A DNA stretch of 64,000 nucleotides from NCBI RefSeq assembly GCF_030450125.1, contig NZ_CP123923.1:6605001-6669000 (forward strand), read 5' to 3'. The notes beneath the pieces were generated by a model. That model saw only the letters and a list, made by a program, of their open reading frames with translations. It was not told the origin of the DNA and ran no database searches. This DNA comes from Streptomyces sp. WP-1. Its GTDB lineage: Bacteria > Actinomycetota > Actinomycetes > Streptomycetales > Streptomycetaceae. A program made the translations under genes and the position numbers. Positions within the stretch are counted from its first letter, which is position 1. Every line of letters begins with the position of its first letter. This document shows positions 1 through 10,693 of the stretch, piece after piece.

Positions 1-1468
<1,468 letters not shown>

Positions 1469-1540
1469 AGTTGCTCGCGTCCACTGTGTTGGTTCTGAAA
1501 CCACGAACAACCAAAGTGCCGGTTGATAGTTTCATAGTGT

Positions 1541-1657
1541 TTCGGTGGTTATAGCGTTAGGGAAACGCCCGGTTACATTCCGAACCCGGAAGCTAAGCCT
1601 TTCAGCGCCGATGGTACTGCAGGGGGGACCCTGTGGGAGAGTAGGACGCCGCCGAAC
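1541..1657 (+). rRNA. rrf: 5S ribosomal RNA
   Basis: About 117 nt running from TTCGGTGGTTATAGCG to GACGCCGCCGAAC. The two ends pair to form the terminal stem, and the typical CCCGGTTACATTCCGAACCCG loop region is present. It follows 23S after a spacer of about 72 bp. No tRNA is seen between 23S and 5S or after 5S, as is usual for Streptomyces rRNA operons. Confidence 0.97.
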
Positions 1658-1666
1658 TCCTTTTAC

Positions 1667-1709
1667 AGCTCCGGCTCTTGGGCACCAGCCCGAGAGCCGG
1701 AGCTTTTTT
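1667..1709 (+). terminator. Intrinsic terminator of the rRNA operon
   Basis: A perfect 12-bp stem (AGCTCCGGCTCT / AGAGCCGGAGCT) is extended by an inner GGGC/GCCC pairing with an ACCA loop. A run of six T residues follows. It lies 10 bp after 5S and is the strongest factor-independent terminator in the window. Confidence 0.95.
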
Positions 1710-1766
1710 GCGTTGGGGTAAAGTCAGGGTGCATCGTCGGCTCGTTTTCCCACAGGAGGCCCCCGG

Positions 1767-2375
1767 GTGGAGGTCCAGGAGACCCGTGTCCAGACAGACC
1801 GGGTCCTCACCATCCCCAACATCCTCAGCATGGCGCGGCTCGTCGGCGTCCCCCTGTTCCTGTGGCTGATCCTCAGGCCGGAGTTCGGGGGCCCCAAGAG
1901 CGACGGCTGGGCCCTGCTTGTGCTGGCCTTCAGCGGAGTCAGCGACTACCTGGACGGCAAGCTCGCCCGGCGCTGGAACCAGATCAGCAGCCTGGGCCGG
2001 CTCCTCGACCCGGCCGCCGACCGGCTCTACGTGCTCTCCACGCTGGTCGGCCTCACCTGGCGGGAGATCCTCCCGGTCTGGCTGACCGCCCTGCTGCTCG
2101 CCCGGGAGCTGATGCTCCTGGTCATGGTCGGCATCCTCCGCCGGCACGGCTACCCGCCGCCCCAGGTCAACTTCCTCGGGAAGGCGGCCACGTTCAACCT
2201 CATGTACGCCTTCCCGCTCCTGCTCCTCAGCGACGGCAGTGGTTGGATCGCGTCACTGGCCGCAGTTTTCGGATGGGCGTTCGCCGGATGGGGTACAACC
2301 CTCTATTGGTGGGCAGGAGTGCTCTACGTGGTGCAAGTCCGCCGATTGGTGCGTGCGGACGCCATGGCCGATTGA
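1767..2375 (+). CDS. CDP-alcohol phosphatidyltransferase, probable eukaryote-like cardiolipin synthase
   Basis: A 202-aa integral membrane enzyme of phospholipid synthesis. The complete CDP-OH-P motif is visible as D60-x2-D63-G64-x2-A67-R68-x8-G77-x3-D81-x3-D85, and several hydrophobic helices follow. This family moves a phosphatidyl group from a CDP-linked lipid to an alcohol. The S. coelicolor gene in the same position (SCO1389, from memory) was characterised as a cardiolipin synthase of the eukaryotic CDP-alcohol type, so phosphatidylglycerol is the likely acceptor. The GTG start follows a GGAGG about 8 bp upstream. Phosphatidylglycerophosphate synthase is the main alternative, because the two share the motif. 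The gene is probably first of a cell-envelope group continuing into the ManB-like gene. Confidence 0.9.
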   Translation: MEVQETRVQTDRVLTIPNILSMARLVGVPLFLWLILRPEFGGPKSDGWALLVLAFSGVSDYLDGKLARRWNQISSLGRLLDPAADRLYVLSTLVGLTWREILPVWLTALLLARELMLLVMVGILRRHGYPPPQVNFLGKAATFNLMYAFPLLLLSDGSGWIASLAAVFGWAFAGWGTTLYWWAGVLYVVQVRRLVRADAMAD

Positions 2376-2489
2376 GCTCGGCGATTGTCCTGACGTAGCG
2401 CCTCAATGGCCCGCGGTGCAAAAGTGCGGGACAATCTGGACGGGTGAAGTCGGCTAGACCGTCGTCTCTCAGAGGAGGACGCTTCCGAC

Positions 2490-4985
2490 ATGAAGGCCGT
2501 AGTGATGGCCGGAGGTGAAGGCACCCGCCTTCGCCCCATGACCTCAAGCATGCCCAAGCCGCTCCTGCCCGTGGTGAACCGCCCGATCATGGAGCATGTG
2601 CTACGGCTGCTCAAAAGGCACGGGCTCACCGAGACCGTCGTCACCGTGCAGTTCCTTGCCTCGCTCGTCAAGAACTACTTCGGTGACGGCGAAGAGCTCG
2701 GTATGGAGCTCACCTACGCCAATGAGGAGAAGCCACTCGGTACCGCCGGAAGCGTCAAGAACGCCGAAGAGGCATTGAAGGACGATGCCTTCCTCGTCAT
2801 CTCCGGTGACGCCCTGACCGACTTCGATCTCACGGAGCTGATCAATTTCCACAAGGAGAAGGGCGCGCTCGTCACGGTGTGTCTGACCCGCGTGCCCAAC
2901 CCCCTGGAATTCGGCATCACCATCGTGGACGAGGAAGGCAAGGTCGAACGCTTCCTGGAGAAGCCGACCTGGGGACAGGTCTTCTCCGACACCGTCAACA
3001 CGGGCATCTACGTGATGGAGCCCGAAGTCTTCAACTACGTGGAACCCGATGTCCCGGTCGACTGGTCCGGCGATGTCTTCCCGCAGCTGATGAAGGAGGG
3101 CAAGCCGATCTACGGCTTTGTCGCCGAGGGCTACTGGGAGGACGTCGGCACGCACGAGAGCTACGTCAAGGCCCAGGCCGACGTCCTGGAGGGCAAGGTC
3201 AACGTCGACATCGACGGATTCGAGATCTCCCCGGGCGTCTGGGTGGCCGAGGGTGCCGAAGTGCATCCCGACGCCGTTCTGCGCGGACCGCTCTACATCG
3301 GCGACTACGCCAAGGTCGAGTCCGGCGCGGAGATACGCGAGGACTCGGTGATCGGCTCGAACGTCGTCGTCAAGAGCGGTGCCTTCCTGCACAAGGCGGT
3401 CGTCCACGACAACGTCTATGTCGGCCAGCACAGCAATCTGCGCGGCTGCGTCGTCGGCAAGAACACCGACATCATGCGGGCCGCCCGGATCGAGGACGGC
3501 GCGGTCATCGGCGACGAATGCCTGATCGGCGAGGAATCGATCGTCCAGGGCAATGTGCGGGTCTACCCCTTCAAGACGATCGAGGCCGGCGCCTTCGTCA
3601 ACACCTCGGTCATCTGGGAGTCCAGGGGCCAGGCGCAGCTCTTCGGCGCGCGCGGCGTCTCCGGCATCCTGAACGTGGAGATCACCCCCGAACTGGCCGT
3701 CCGCCTCGCCGGCGCGTACGCGACCACCCTCAAGAAGGGCTCCACGGTCACCACGGCCCGTGACCACTCCCGAGGCGCCCGTGCGCTCAAGCGCGCGGTC
3801 ATCTCGGCGTTGCAGGCGAGCGCCATCGACGTACGCGACCTGGAGAACGTGCCGCTGCCCGTGGCCCGGCAGCAGACCGCGCGGGGCAGCGCCGGCGGCA
3901 TCATGATCCGTACCACGCCCGGCGTCCCGGACTCGGTCGACATCATGTTCTTCGACGGACAGGGCGCCGACCTGTCCCAGGGCGGGCAGCGCAAGCTGGA
4001 CCGGGTGTTCGCGCGCCAGGAGTACCGGCGGGCGTTCCCCGGCGAGATCGGCGACCTGTACTTCCCCTCCAGCGTCTTCGACTCGTACACCGGTTCGCTG
4101 CTGCGCAATGTCGACACCAGCGGGATCGCCGAGTCCGGCATGAAGGTCGTCGTGGACGCCTCCAACGGCAGCGCCGGCCTGGTGCTGCCCAGCCTGCTGG
4201 GCAAGCTCGGGGTGGACTCGCTGACCATCAACCCGGGTCTCGACGAATCCAGGCCCACCGAGACCGCCGAGATGCGGCGCAGCGGCCTGGTGCGGCTCGG
4301 CGAGATCGTCGCGTCCTCCGGCGCCGCGTTCGGCGTGCGCTTCGACCCCGTCGGCGAGCGGCTGTCGCTCGTGGACGAGAAGGGCCGGATCATCGAGGAC
4401 GACCGGGCGCTGCTGGTGATGCTGGACCTGGTCGCAGCGGAGCGGCGCAGCGGCCGGGTGGCGCTGCCCGTCACCACGACCCGCATCGCCGAACAGGTGG
4501 CCGCGTACCACGGCACCCAGGTCGAGTGGACGACGACCTCGCCGGACGACCTCACTCGTGTGGGTGGTGCGGAGGGCACCATCTTCGGCGGTGACGGCAA
4601 GGGTGGCTTCATCGTCCCCGAGTTCGGCAGCGTGTTCGACGGTACGGCGGCGTTCGTCCGGTTGATCGGGCTCGTGGCGCGCACCCAGCTCACCCTGAGC
4701 CAGATCGACGCGCGGATCCCGCGGGCACACGTCCTCAAGCGGGACCTGGCGACGCCGTGGGCGGTCAAGGGTCTCGTGATGCGCCGGGTGGTGGAGGCGG
4801 CCGGGAACCGCTCGGTCGACACCACCGACGGCGTGCGGGTCGTGGAGTCCGACGGGCGCTGGGTGATGGTGCTGCCCGACCCGGCCGAGGCGGTCACCCA
4901 TCTGTGGGCCGAGGGCCCCGACGACGCCTCCGCGCAGGCCCTGCTGGACGAGTGGTCGGGCATCGTGGACAGCGCCGGACGGTAG
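2490..4985 (+). CDS. Mannose-1-phosphate guanylyltransferase fused to a degenerate phosphomannomutase domain
   Basis: An 831-aa fusion. Residues 1-230 are a nucleotidyltransferase with the signature [17 protein letters not shown] near the N-terminus. Residues about 250-380 are hexapeptide left-handed beta-helix repeats. Residues about 385-831 match phosphomannomutase/phosphoglucomutase in order and length. The N-terminal part should make GDP-mannose from mannose-1-phosphate and GTP, feeding glycans and protein mannosylation. The mutase half looks inactive: where active mutases have the phosphoserine loop TASHN there is IRTTPGVP (near residue 473), and the metal loop DGDxDR is replaced by DPVGER (near 618). 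A clear AGAGGAGG ribosome site precedes the ATG. Neighbours suggest a cell-envelope role. Confidence 0.9.
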   Translation: MKAVVMAGGEGTRLRPMTSSMPKPLLPVVNRPIMEHVLRLLKRHGLTETVVTVQFLASLVKNYFGDGEELGMELTYANEEKPLGTAGSVKNAEEALKDDAFLVISGDALTDFDLTELINFHKEKGALVTVCLTRVPNPLEFGITIVDEEGKVERFLEKPTWGQVFSDTVNTGIYVMEPEVFNYVEPDVPVDWSGDVFPQLMKEGKPIYGFVAEGYWEDVGTHESYVKAQADVLEGKVNVDIDGFEISPGVWVAEGAEVHPDAVLRGPLYIGDYAKVESGAEIREDSVIGSNVVVKSGAFLHKAVVHDNVYVGQHSNLRGCVVGKNTDIMRAARIEDGAVIGDECLIGEESIVQGNVRVYPFKTIEAGAFVNTSVIWESRGQAQLFGARGVSGILNVEITPELAVRLAGAYATTLKKGSTVTTARDHSRGARALKRAVISALQASAIDVRDLENVPLPVARQQTARGSAGGIMIRTTPGVPDSVDIMFFDGQGADLSQGGQRKLDRVFARQEYRRAFPGEIGDLYFPSSVFDSYTGSLLRNVDTSGIAESGMKVVVDASNGSAGLVLPSLLGKLGVDSLTINPGLDESRPTETAEMRRSGLVRLGEIVASSGAAFGVRFDPVGERLSLVDEKGRIIEDDRALLVMLDLVAAERRSGRVALPVTTTRIAEQVAAYHGTQVEWTTTSPDDLTRVGGAEGTIFGGDGKGGFIVPEFGSVFDGTAAFVRLIGLVARTQLTLSQIDARIPRAHVLKRDLATPWAVKGLVMRRVVEAAGNRSVDTTDGVRVVESDGRWVMVLPDPAEAVTHLWAEGPDDASAQALLDEWSGIVDSAGR

Positions 4986-5046
4986 GCCGTACGACGGCTC
5001 GGCGGCGCCGCGCGCTGGTCAGGGCCGTAGAACCGCCGCACGCGTG

Positions 5047-5087
5047 CGTGCCGGACAGGTGCCCCCCGAGGGGGCCCGTCCGGCACG
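5047..5087 (+). terminator. GC-rich hairpin after the ManB-like gene
   Basis: Perfect 10-bp arms (CGTGCCGGAC / GTCCGGCACG) enclose a second GC-rich stem-loop. No T-tract follows, as is common for Streptomyces terminators. It separates the ManB-like gene from the DUF881 operon. Confidence 0.65.
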
Positions 5088-5127
5088 CCGGTGGGGCCAT
5101 TCGGAGTATCGCGCGTGACATGCGACG

Positions 5128-6105
5128 ATGTGCGGCATGCCGCAGCAACCCCCCGTTCGGAGCAGCGCCACGCGGCCGCGCCGCCTGGACGCCTCCATGT
5201 CGTTGATCACCAACGTCATGGACCACAGCCTCGACGACGGGTACGCCGAGGCCGCCGCCCGGAAGAAGTCCTGGGGCGAGGGCGGCCTGCCGAAGACCCT
5301 CAGGGCGAAACTGGGCCTCGCGGGCGGCCTCGTCCTCGCGGCCCTGGTCGTGACCGTCGGGGCGGCACAGGCGCGGGTGGCGGCGCCCGTGGTGGCCAAG
5401 GAGCGCCAGGAGCTGATCGACCGCGTCGACCAGGAGACCGCCGACGCGGACAAGCTCCAGGGCGGCGTGGACAAGCTGCGTGACGATGTCAGCGCGCGCC
5501 AGCGGGCCGCGCTGAGGTCGAGCGGCGGCAGCGCCGAGGCAGACCTGGTGGGCATGCTGTCGGGCGCCACCGAGGTGCACGGCCCGGGCGTCAAGCTCGT
5601 GGTGAACGACGCCAAGGAGGCCAGTACCGGCGGCGACGGCACCAACCCGCGGGAGACCGCGGGGTTCTCCGACACCGGCCGGGTGCGCGACCGTGACCTC
5701 CAGCGCGTGGTCAACGGGCTGTGGGCGTCCGGTGCCGAGGCCGTCTCCGTCAACGGGCAGCGGCTGACCGCCCTGTCGGCGATCAGGGCCGCCGGAGACG
5801 CCATCCTGGTCGACAACAGGCCGCTCGTGCCGCCGTACACCGTGCTGGCGGTGGGGGACGGGCCCCGGCTGAGCAGCGACTTCCAGAACAGCGGCGACGG
5901 GCTGTATCTGCACGCCCTGGAGCAGAACTACGGCATCCGCGCCACCATCTCCACCGAGCACGACCTCCGGCTGCCCGCCGCGCCGAGTGTGATCGTACGT
6001 ACGGCGCGGCCGGTCCCCGACAGCGTCGACGCCAAGAACAGCAAGAACGACAAGAGCAGCAAGAACAGCAAGAACACCGAGAAGACGGAGAAGGGCACAT
6101 CGTGA
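5128..6105 (+). CDS. DUF881 membrane-anchored protein (first copy)
   Basis: A protein of about 325 aa. A short cytoplasmic N-terminus is followed by one transmembrane helix (about residues 65-85), a charged coiled-coil-like stretch, and the extracytoplasmic DUF881 domain. The tail is rich in Lys, Asn and Ser, with repeated KNSKN units. DUF881 function is unknown; the family is found in Firmicutes and Actinobacteria near division genes. The start is ATG 5128 or ATG 5137; neither has a good ribosome site, so translation may be leaderless. The stop overlaps the sbp GTG start (GTGA), so the two are translationally coupled. A second DUF881 gene follows sbp. Confidence 0.85.
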   Translation: MCGMPQQPPVRSSATRPRRLDASMSLITNVMDHSLDDGYAEAAARKKSWGEGGLPKTLRAKLGLAGGLVLAALVVTVGAAQARVAAPVVAKERQELIDRVDQETADADKLQGGVDKLRDDVSARQRAALRSSGGSAEADLVGMLSGATEVHGPGVKLVVNDAKEASTGGDGTNPRETAGFSDTGRVRDRDLQRVVNGLWASGAEAVSVNGQRLTALSAIRAAGDAILVDNRPLVPPYTVLAVGDGPRLSSDFQNSGDGLYLHALEQNYGIRATISTEHDLRLPAAPSVIVRTARPVPDSVDAKNSKNDKSSKNSKNTEKTEKGTS

Positions 6106-6434
6106 TCGCCGTACTGGGCCTCGTCGTGGGAGTCGTGGCCGGCCTGTTGGTCCGGCCCGAGGTTCCGGCGGTCGTGGAGCCTTATCTGCCGATCGCCGTC
6201 GTGGCGGCGCTGGACGCCGTCTTCGGCGGTCTGCGGGCCATGCTGGACGGCATTTTCGACGACAAGGTCTTCGTCGTGTCGTTCCTGTCGAACGTGGTCG
6301 TGGCGGCCCTGATCGTGTTCCTGGGCGACAAGTTGGGCGTGGGCGCGCAGCTGTCCACGGGCGTCGTGGTCGTCCTCGGTATCCGCATCTTCTCCAACGC
6401 CGCGGCGATCCGGCGCCACGTCTTCCGGGCTTGA
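6102..6434 (+). CDS. sbp: Small basic protein Sbp (DUF1290)
   Basis: A 110-aa protein with three hydrophobic segments (about residues 2-20, 25-45 and 60-85) and a basic C-terminus ending RRHVFRA. It matches the Sbp/DUF1290 family, named after the B. subtilis gene beside the ftsAZ region; its biochemical role is unknown. The GTG start overlaps the previous stop codon, and the next gene begins 4 bp after its stop. The arrangement DUF881-sbp-DUF881 is therefore one transcription unit. Confidence 0.9.
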   Translation: MIAVLGLVVGVVAGLLVRPEVPAVVEPYLPIAVVAALDAVFGGLRAMLDGIFDDKVFVVSFLSNVVVAALIVFLGDKLGVGAQLSTGVVVVLGIRIFSNAAAIRRHVFRA

Positions 6435-6438
6435 GGCG

Positions 6439-7332
6439 ATGAGCGACAACCAGCACAACGACGGCCACCATCACCACCACCACGGTCACGCGCACGGCGA
6501 GCACGCGGCCCGGCCGGGCGACCGGCTGCGCAAGGAGCTGCCCGCCGAGGTGCCCACCCCCGGGCCCGAGGCGGGGCAGCGGCCGGTGCCCCGCCCCGAC
6601 GACGCGTCGCTGACCGGCCGCCGGCGGCTCGTCAAGGGCCTGTGGCCGCCGCGTCTGACCCGGCCCCAACTCATCGTCGCCCTGCTCCTGTTCGGCCTCG
6701 GGTTCGGCCTGGCCGTCCAGGTGGCGTCCAACAGCGACACCGACAGCGCGCTGCGCGGCGCACGCCAAGAAGATCTTGTTCGCATCCTGGATGAACTGGA
6801 TTCGCGTACTCAGCGTCTTGAGGACGAGAAGCAGGGACTCGAAAAGCAGCGGTCGGAGCTCCAGAGCAGCTCCGACCAGGCCGCGGAGGCACGCAGGCAG
6901 ACCGCCGAGAAGGAACGGCAACTCGGCATCCTGGCGGGCACCGTGGCGGCTCAGGGTCCCGGCATCACCATGACGATCGAGGACACGAAGGGGACGGTCC
7001 AGTCGGACATGCTGCTCGACACCATCCAGGAGCTGCGCGCGGCCGGCGCGGAGGCGATCCAGGTCAACGGCGTGCGCGTGGTGGCCAACACCTACTTCGC
7101 GGACGCCGGCAAGAGCGTGAGCGTGGACGGGAACAAGATCAACGCCCCTTATCGTTTCAAGGTCATCGGCAAGCCGCAGGATCTCGAACCGGCGCTGAAC
7201 ATCCCGGGAGGCGTGGTGCAGACTCTGGAGAAGGAGCAGGCCACGGTCTCCGTCGCACAGTCGGGCAAGATCGTCGTGGACGCCTTGCGACAGGCGAAGC
7301 AGCCTGACTACGCTCGGTCGTCCTCCCAGTGA
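6439..7332 (+). CDS. DUF881 membrane-anchored protein (second copy), His-rich N-terminus
   Basis: A 297-aa protein. Residues about 9-20 are a striking histidine cluster with a run of six His, which could bind metal. A Pro-rich cytoplasmic segment, a transmembrane helix (about 78-97) and a coiled coil (about 105-155) with the DUF881 domain follow. It is a paralogue of the gene at 5128 and shares the motifs VNGxR and the distal ILV...LD patterns. The His stretch is a feature of the native sequence, not proof of a metal role. It is the third gene of the sbp operon. Confidence 0.85.
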   Translation: MSDNQHNDGHHHHHHGHAHGEHAARPGDRLRKELPAEVPTPGPEAGQRPVPRPDDASLTGRRRLVKGLWPPRLTRPQLIVALLLFGLGFGLAVQVASNSDTDSALRGARQEDLVRILDELDSRTQRLEDEKQGLEKQRSELQSSSDQAAEARRQTAEKERQLGILAGTVAAQGPGITMTIEDTKGTVQSDMLLDTIQELRAAGAEAIQVNGVRVVANTYFADAGKSVSVDGNKINAPYRFKVIGKPQDLEPALNIPGGVVQTLEKEQATVSVAQSGKIVVDALRQAKQPDYARSSSQ

Positions 7333-7522
7333 ACCGGCGGTGCATGGGGGCGGTCCGGCAAGGGCATGAGGTTGCGGGGGGTCGGCGCACCGACGAGGTG
7401 ACGCGTGGTGGAAACTGTCTGGTGGGCACGGACGTTGTGAGGGTGTCCGGGTCGGCCGGTGTCGGCAATCAGGGTTCGTCCTGCCCCACGGGCGGGTCTG
7501 TTTCGGTCAAGGGGAATCGCCC

Positions 7523-8353
7523 GTGAAGTTGTTTGCGAAGTGGTTCGGCAAGAGCGCGCGAGAGGGTGGCGACAACGCGACCGCTCGTCATCGCGCACAG
7601 CCTGACGCACAGGGTCAGCGGCCGCTGTTCCGGGACCAGGTGGCTGGTCCGGGCGGTGACATTTCGGGAGGCCAGGGCGCGCCGTCAGTTGACCCTGCCC
7701 AGTCCCGCGGCATAGGTTTCGGGCAACCGTCAACCTCAAGTACGGGTGGAGACTTTGCTCCCGGCCCGTACGCGTCCAATGCCCCGGCGGGGCAGCCGCG
7801 GCAGGAGGATCCGTCCATGTCGGCCCTGGTGTGTACGAGGTGCGGTAACCGCAACGCGGAGAACGCCCGCTTCTGTTCCAACTGCGGTGCGCCGCTGCGT
7901 CCCGGAGCCGTGCCCGAGCGCGCGTCCGAGACGACGTCCACGATCTCGATCTCCGGTCTGGAGGCCTACGACGCGGAGGCGACCGGGCAGACGCCGATGC
8001 CGCTGCTGTCGCCCGAGGCGCAGGCCGCGGTGGACGCGCTGCCGGCGGGCTCGGCCCTGCTGGTGGTGCGCCGGGGCCCGAACTCGGGCAGCCGCTTCCT
8101 GCTCGACGGCGACCTGACCACGGCCGGCCGTCATCCGCAGAGCGACATCTTCCTGGACGACGTGACCGTCTCGCGTCGCCATGTGGAGTTCCGCCGCTCC
8201 CCGGACGGTTCGTTCACCGTCGCCGACGTGGGCAGCCTGAACGGCACGTACGTCAACCGTGAGCCGATCGACCAGGTCGCCCTGCACAGCGGTGACGAGG
8301 TGCAGATCGGCAAGTACCGGCTGGTGTTCCACCCGAGCCGGCAGGGCATCTGA
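7523..8353 (+). CDS. garA: GarA-like FHA-domain protein with N-terminal zinc ribbon
   Basis: A 276-aa protein. A zinc ribbon CTRCGN...FCSNCG lies at about residues 104-122. The phosphorylation motif ETTSTIS starts near residue 136, and a C-terminal FHA domain covers about 180-260 (GRHPQSDI, SRRHVEF, SLNGTYVN). The ETTS motif just before an FHA domain is the hallmark of actinobacterial GarA/OdhI, which Ser/Thr kinases such as PknB and PknG phosphorylate and which controls 2-oxoglutarate metabolism. The motif is directly visible; the role is inferred from that family. The mycobacterial protein is about 160 aa, so this one has a long N-terminal extension containing the ribbon. It sits in a separate unit just upstream of the FtsR-like regulator. 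Confidence 0.88.
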   Translation: MKLFAKWFGKSAREGGDNATARHRAQPDAQGQRPLFRDQVAGPGGDISGGQGAPSVDPAQSRGIGFGQPSTSSTGGDFAPGPYASNAPAGQPRQEDPSMSALVCTRCGNRNAENARFCSNCGAPLRPGAVPERASETTSTISISGLEAYDAEATGQTPMPLLSPEAQAAVDALPAGSALLVVRRGPNSGSRFLLDGDLTTAGRHPQSDIFLDDVTVSRRHVEFRRSPDGSFTVADVGSLNGTYVNREPIDQVALHSGDEVQIGKYRLVFHPSRQGI

Positions 8354-8357
8354 CCCG

Positions 8358-8378
8358 CCCCCGGACACGTTCCGGGGG
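8358..8378 (+). terminator. Short GC hairpin between garA and the MerR gene
   Basis: Perfect 8-bp arms CCCCCGGA and TCCGGGGG with a 5-nt loop, 5 bp after the garA stop. There is no T-run. It could reduce read-through or stabilise the garA mRNA 3' end. Confidence 0.5.
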
Positions 8379-8395
8379 TAACCCAGGGAAGGTCC

Positions 8396-9133
8396 ATGCT
8401 TCACACACCGAGCGGCGGTGCCGGAAGCGGTACCGCCGCCAGGGACAGCGGGTTGATGAGCATCGGCACGGTGCTGAACGCGCTGCGCGAGGAGTTCCCC
8501 GAAGTCACCATCTCCAAGATCCGTTTCCTGGAGGCGGAGGGGCTCATCGAGCCGCAGCGGACCCCCTCGGGGTACCGCAAGTTCAGCCCCGGTGACCTGG
8601 AGCGCCTCGGGCATGTCCTGAGGATGCAGCGGGACCACTATCTGCCGCTCAAGGTGATCCGCGAGCATCTGGACGCCATGGCGCGGGGCGAGGCCGTCCC
8701 GCTGCCCGTGGTCGGGCGCCAGCGCACCGGGGACGACGTCCTGGAGGTGCAGGAGGGGCCCACCGTGGCCCGGGTCGGCCGGTCCGAGCTGCTGGCCGCC
8801 GCGGACATCGGCGAGGCCGAGCTGGAGGAGTGGGAGTCGTACGGACTCCTGGTGCCGCTCGCCGACGGTACGTACGACGCGGAGGCGGTCACCGTGGCCG
8901 CTCTCGTGGCCGAACTGGGGCGCTTCGGGATCGAGCCCCGCCATCTGCGGGTGATGAAGGCGGCCGCCGACCGGGAGGCCGGGCTGGTCGAGCAGGTGGT
9001 GGCCCCGCTCAAGCGCCACCGCAACCCGCAGACCAGAGCGCTCGCCGAGGCCCGTACGAAGGAGCTGGCGGCGCTCACCATGAAGCTGCACGCGGCCCTC
9101 GTGAAGACCGCCCTCGGAGTGCGTCTTCCCTGA
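8396..9133 (+). CDS. ftsR: MerR-family regulator, FtsR-like
   Basis: A 245-aa protein. The N-terminal winged HTH of MerR type starts at about residue 22 (MSIGTVLNAL...ISKIRFLEAEGLI), with the typical TPSGYRKFS wing, followed by a long helical region. Unlike small MerR sensors it has no cysteine metal site. Family members in this gene order, close to garA and a DUF151 nuclease, correspond to FtsR, which in Corynebacterium controls ftsZ expression. That functional transfer is inference. The ATG follows a weak GGAAGG sequence. Confidence 0.82.
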   Translation: MLHTPSGGAGSGTAARDSGLMSIGTVLNALREEFPEVTISKIRFLEAEGLIEPQRTPSGYRKFSPGDLERLGHVLRMQRDHYLPLKVIREHLDAMARGEAVPLPVVGRQRTGDDVLEVQEGPTVARVGRSELLAAADIGEAELEEWESYGLLVPLADGTYDAEAVTVAALVAELGRFGIEPRHLRVMKAAADREAGLVEQVVAPLKRHRNPQTRALAEARTKELAALTMKLHAALVKTALGVRLP

Positions 9134-9220
9134 TCCGGGGGCGGGCCGGCGGGGGCCGGATCGGACGGCCGCTCGGGGCCCGACTACCCAAACGTCCCGG
9201 GCACGGCCTAGGGTTGCTGT

Positions 9221-9694
9221 GTGAACGAGCTCGATGTCGTAGGTGTCCGGGTCGAAATGCCCTCCAACCAACCGATCGTGCTCCTGCGCGAAGTGGGAGG
9301 CGACCGTTACCTCCCCATCTGGATCGGGCCGGGGGAGGCGACGGCGATCGCCTTCGCCCAGCAGGGCATGGCCCCGGCCAGGCCGCTGACCCACGACCTG
9401 TTCAAGGACGTGCTGGAGGCCGTCGGCCAGGAGCTGACCGAAGTACGCATCACCGATCTGCGGGAAGGCGTCTTCTACGCGGAGCTGGTGTTCGCCAGCG
9501 GGGTCGAGGTCAGCGCCCGCCCCTCCGACGCCATAGCGCTGGCCCTGCGCACCGGCACGCCGATCTACGGCAGCGACACGGTGCTGGACGACGCGGGGAT
9601 CGCCATCCCGGACGAGCAGGAGGACGAGGTGGAGAAGTTCCGCGAGTTCCTCGACCAGATCTCGCCCGAGGACTTCGGCACCAGCAGCCAGTGA
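9221..9694 (+). CDS. Bifunctional nuclease family protein (DUF151)
   Basis: A 157-aa protein made almost entirely of the DUF151 fold, with the typical LREVGGDRYLPIWIGPGEA block at the N-terminus and SARPSDAIALALRTGTPI in the middle. The family name comes from plant homologues with reported DNase/RNase activity; the role in bacteria is unsettled. It starts with GTG. The gene is flanked by two MerR regulators, a conserved arrangement in Streptomyces. Confidence 0.9.
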   Translation: MNELDVVGVRVEMPSNQPIVLLREVGGDRYLPIWIGPGEATAIAFAQQGMAPARPLTHDLFKDVLEAVGQELTEVRITDLREGVFYAELVFASGVEVSARPSDAIALALRTGTPIYGSDTVLDDAGIAIPDEQEDEVEKFREFLDQISPEDFGTSSQ

Positions 9695-9921
9695 GGCGGC
9701 GGTCGCGCACGAGCGGCTCATAGGGGCCCTGGCCTGCGCGGCCGGGGTTTCGGAGGGTCGGTCGGCGGCCGGACGCGGCCGGATCGCGGGGCAATTGCCA
9801 CCGGCGATTGAGAGCGTCCTACCGGTTCCCGCGAGGGCATTCGGCTAGCCTTTCCCCGCGGTGGGACACGGGAAACCACTCCTTGGGTGATTATCACTCG
9901 GCGTGCCGAGTGTGGCGATCG

Positions 9922-9950
9922 TTGACGCACCCCTGGTGACTGCCTACCGT
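9922..9950 (+). promoter_or_regulatory. Sigma-70-type (HrdB) promoter for the second MerR gene
   Basis: TTGACG at 9922-9927 and TACCGT at 9945-9950 are separated by exactly 17 bp, close to the HrdB consensus. The predicted transcript start is about 25 nt before the GTG start at 9981. Confidence 0.75.
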
Positions 9951-9980
9951 CGAGAAGGCAGGTCAAGGACGGAGGTCGGC

Positions 9981-10625
9981 GTGAGAACCAGCGGCGACGG
10001 TACGGCTGGGGGTGCTCCCGTGCGCGGTTACGGGGAGAGCGGTCCGTACCCGGTTCACAGCAGCGCGGTGGATCACGCTCCGCAGCGGCCGACGGCGGTG
10101 CCGGGCGGCGAAGGGGCGGCGGCCATGACGTCCGAGGAGATCGGCTACCGGGGGCCCACGGCCTGCGCGGCGGCCGGCATCACCTATCGACAGCTCGACT
10201 ACTGGGCGCGCACGGGCCTGGTCGAGCCGAGTGTGCGGCCCGCGTACGGATCGGGCACCCAGCGGTTGTACAGCTTCCGGGACGTCGTCGTCCTGAAGAT
10301 CGTCAAGCGGTTCCTGGACACCGGGGTCTCGCTCCAGAACATCCGCTCGGCCGTGCAGCACCTTCGGGAGCGCGGTTTCCGCGATCTGGAGCGCATGACA
10401 CTGATGAGCGACGGCGCGACGGTGTACGAGTGCACCTCGCCCGACGAGGTGCACGCGCTTCTCCAGGGCGGCCAGGGCATCTTCGGGATCGCGGTCGGCG
10501 TGGTGTGGCGGGACGTGGAGAACGCCCTGTCCCAGCTGCACGGCGAGCGCATCGACACGGGCGAGACGCTGGTCGGGCACAACCCGGCCGACGAGCTGGC
10601 GCGGCGCCGCAACCGCGCGGTCTGA
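9981..10625 (+). CDS. MerR-family transcriptional regulator
   Basis: A 214-aa protein. After a disordered 50-residue N-terminus rich in Gly and Pro comes a MerR HTH (CAAAGITYRQLDYWARTGLVEPS...LYSFRDVVVLKIVKRFLD), then helical and C-terminal parts of unknown ligand. GTG 9981 is chosen because GGAGG lies 5 bp upstream and the promoter is just before it. An earlier in-frame GTG at 9903 would lie upstream of the promoter. It belongs to the same conserved block as the FtsR-like gene and the DUF151 nuclease. Confidence 0.85.
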   Translation: MRTSGDGTAGGAPVRGYGESGPYPVHSSAVDHAPQRPTAVPGGEGAAAMTSEEIGYRGPTACAAAGITYRQLDYWARTGLVEPSVRPAYGSGTQRLYSFRDVVVLKIVKRFLDTGVSLQNIRSAVQHLRERGFRDLERMTLMSDGATVYECTSPDEVHALLQGGQGIFGIAVGVVWRDVENALSQLHGERIDTGETLVGHNPADELARRRNRAV

Positions 10626-10693
10626 ACCGCCGCTGACCCGACGGGCCGCCGGGCGCCGCCGGATTGTCAGTGCCGTGGTGCAGCATCGGAGAT

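Noticed and set aside
2601..4901. A 766-codon open frame on the minus strand
   Set aside because: It is antisense to the ManB-like fusion; composition (Asp, Arg, His, Gly, Val repeats) is the typical shadow of high-GC codons.
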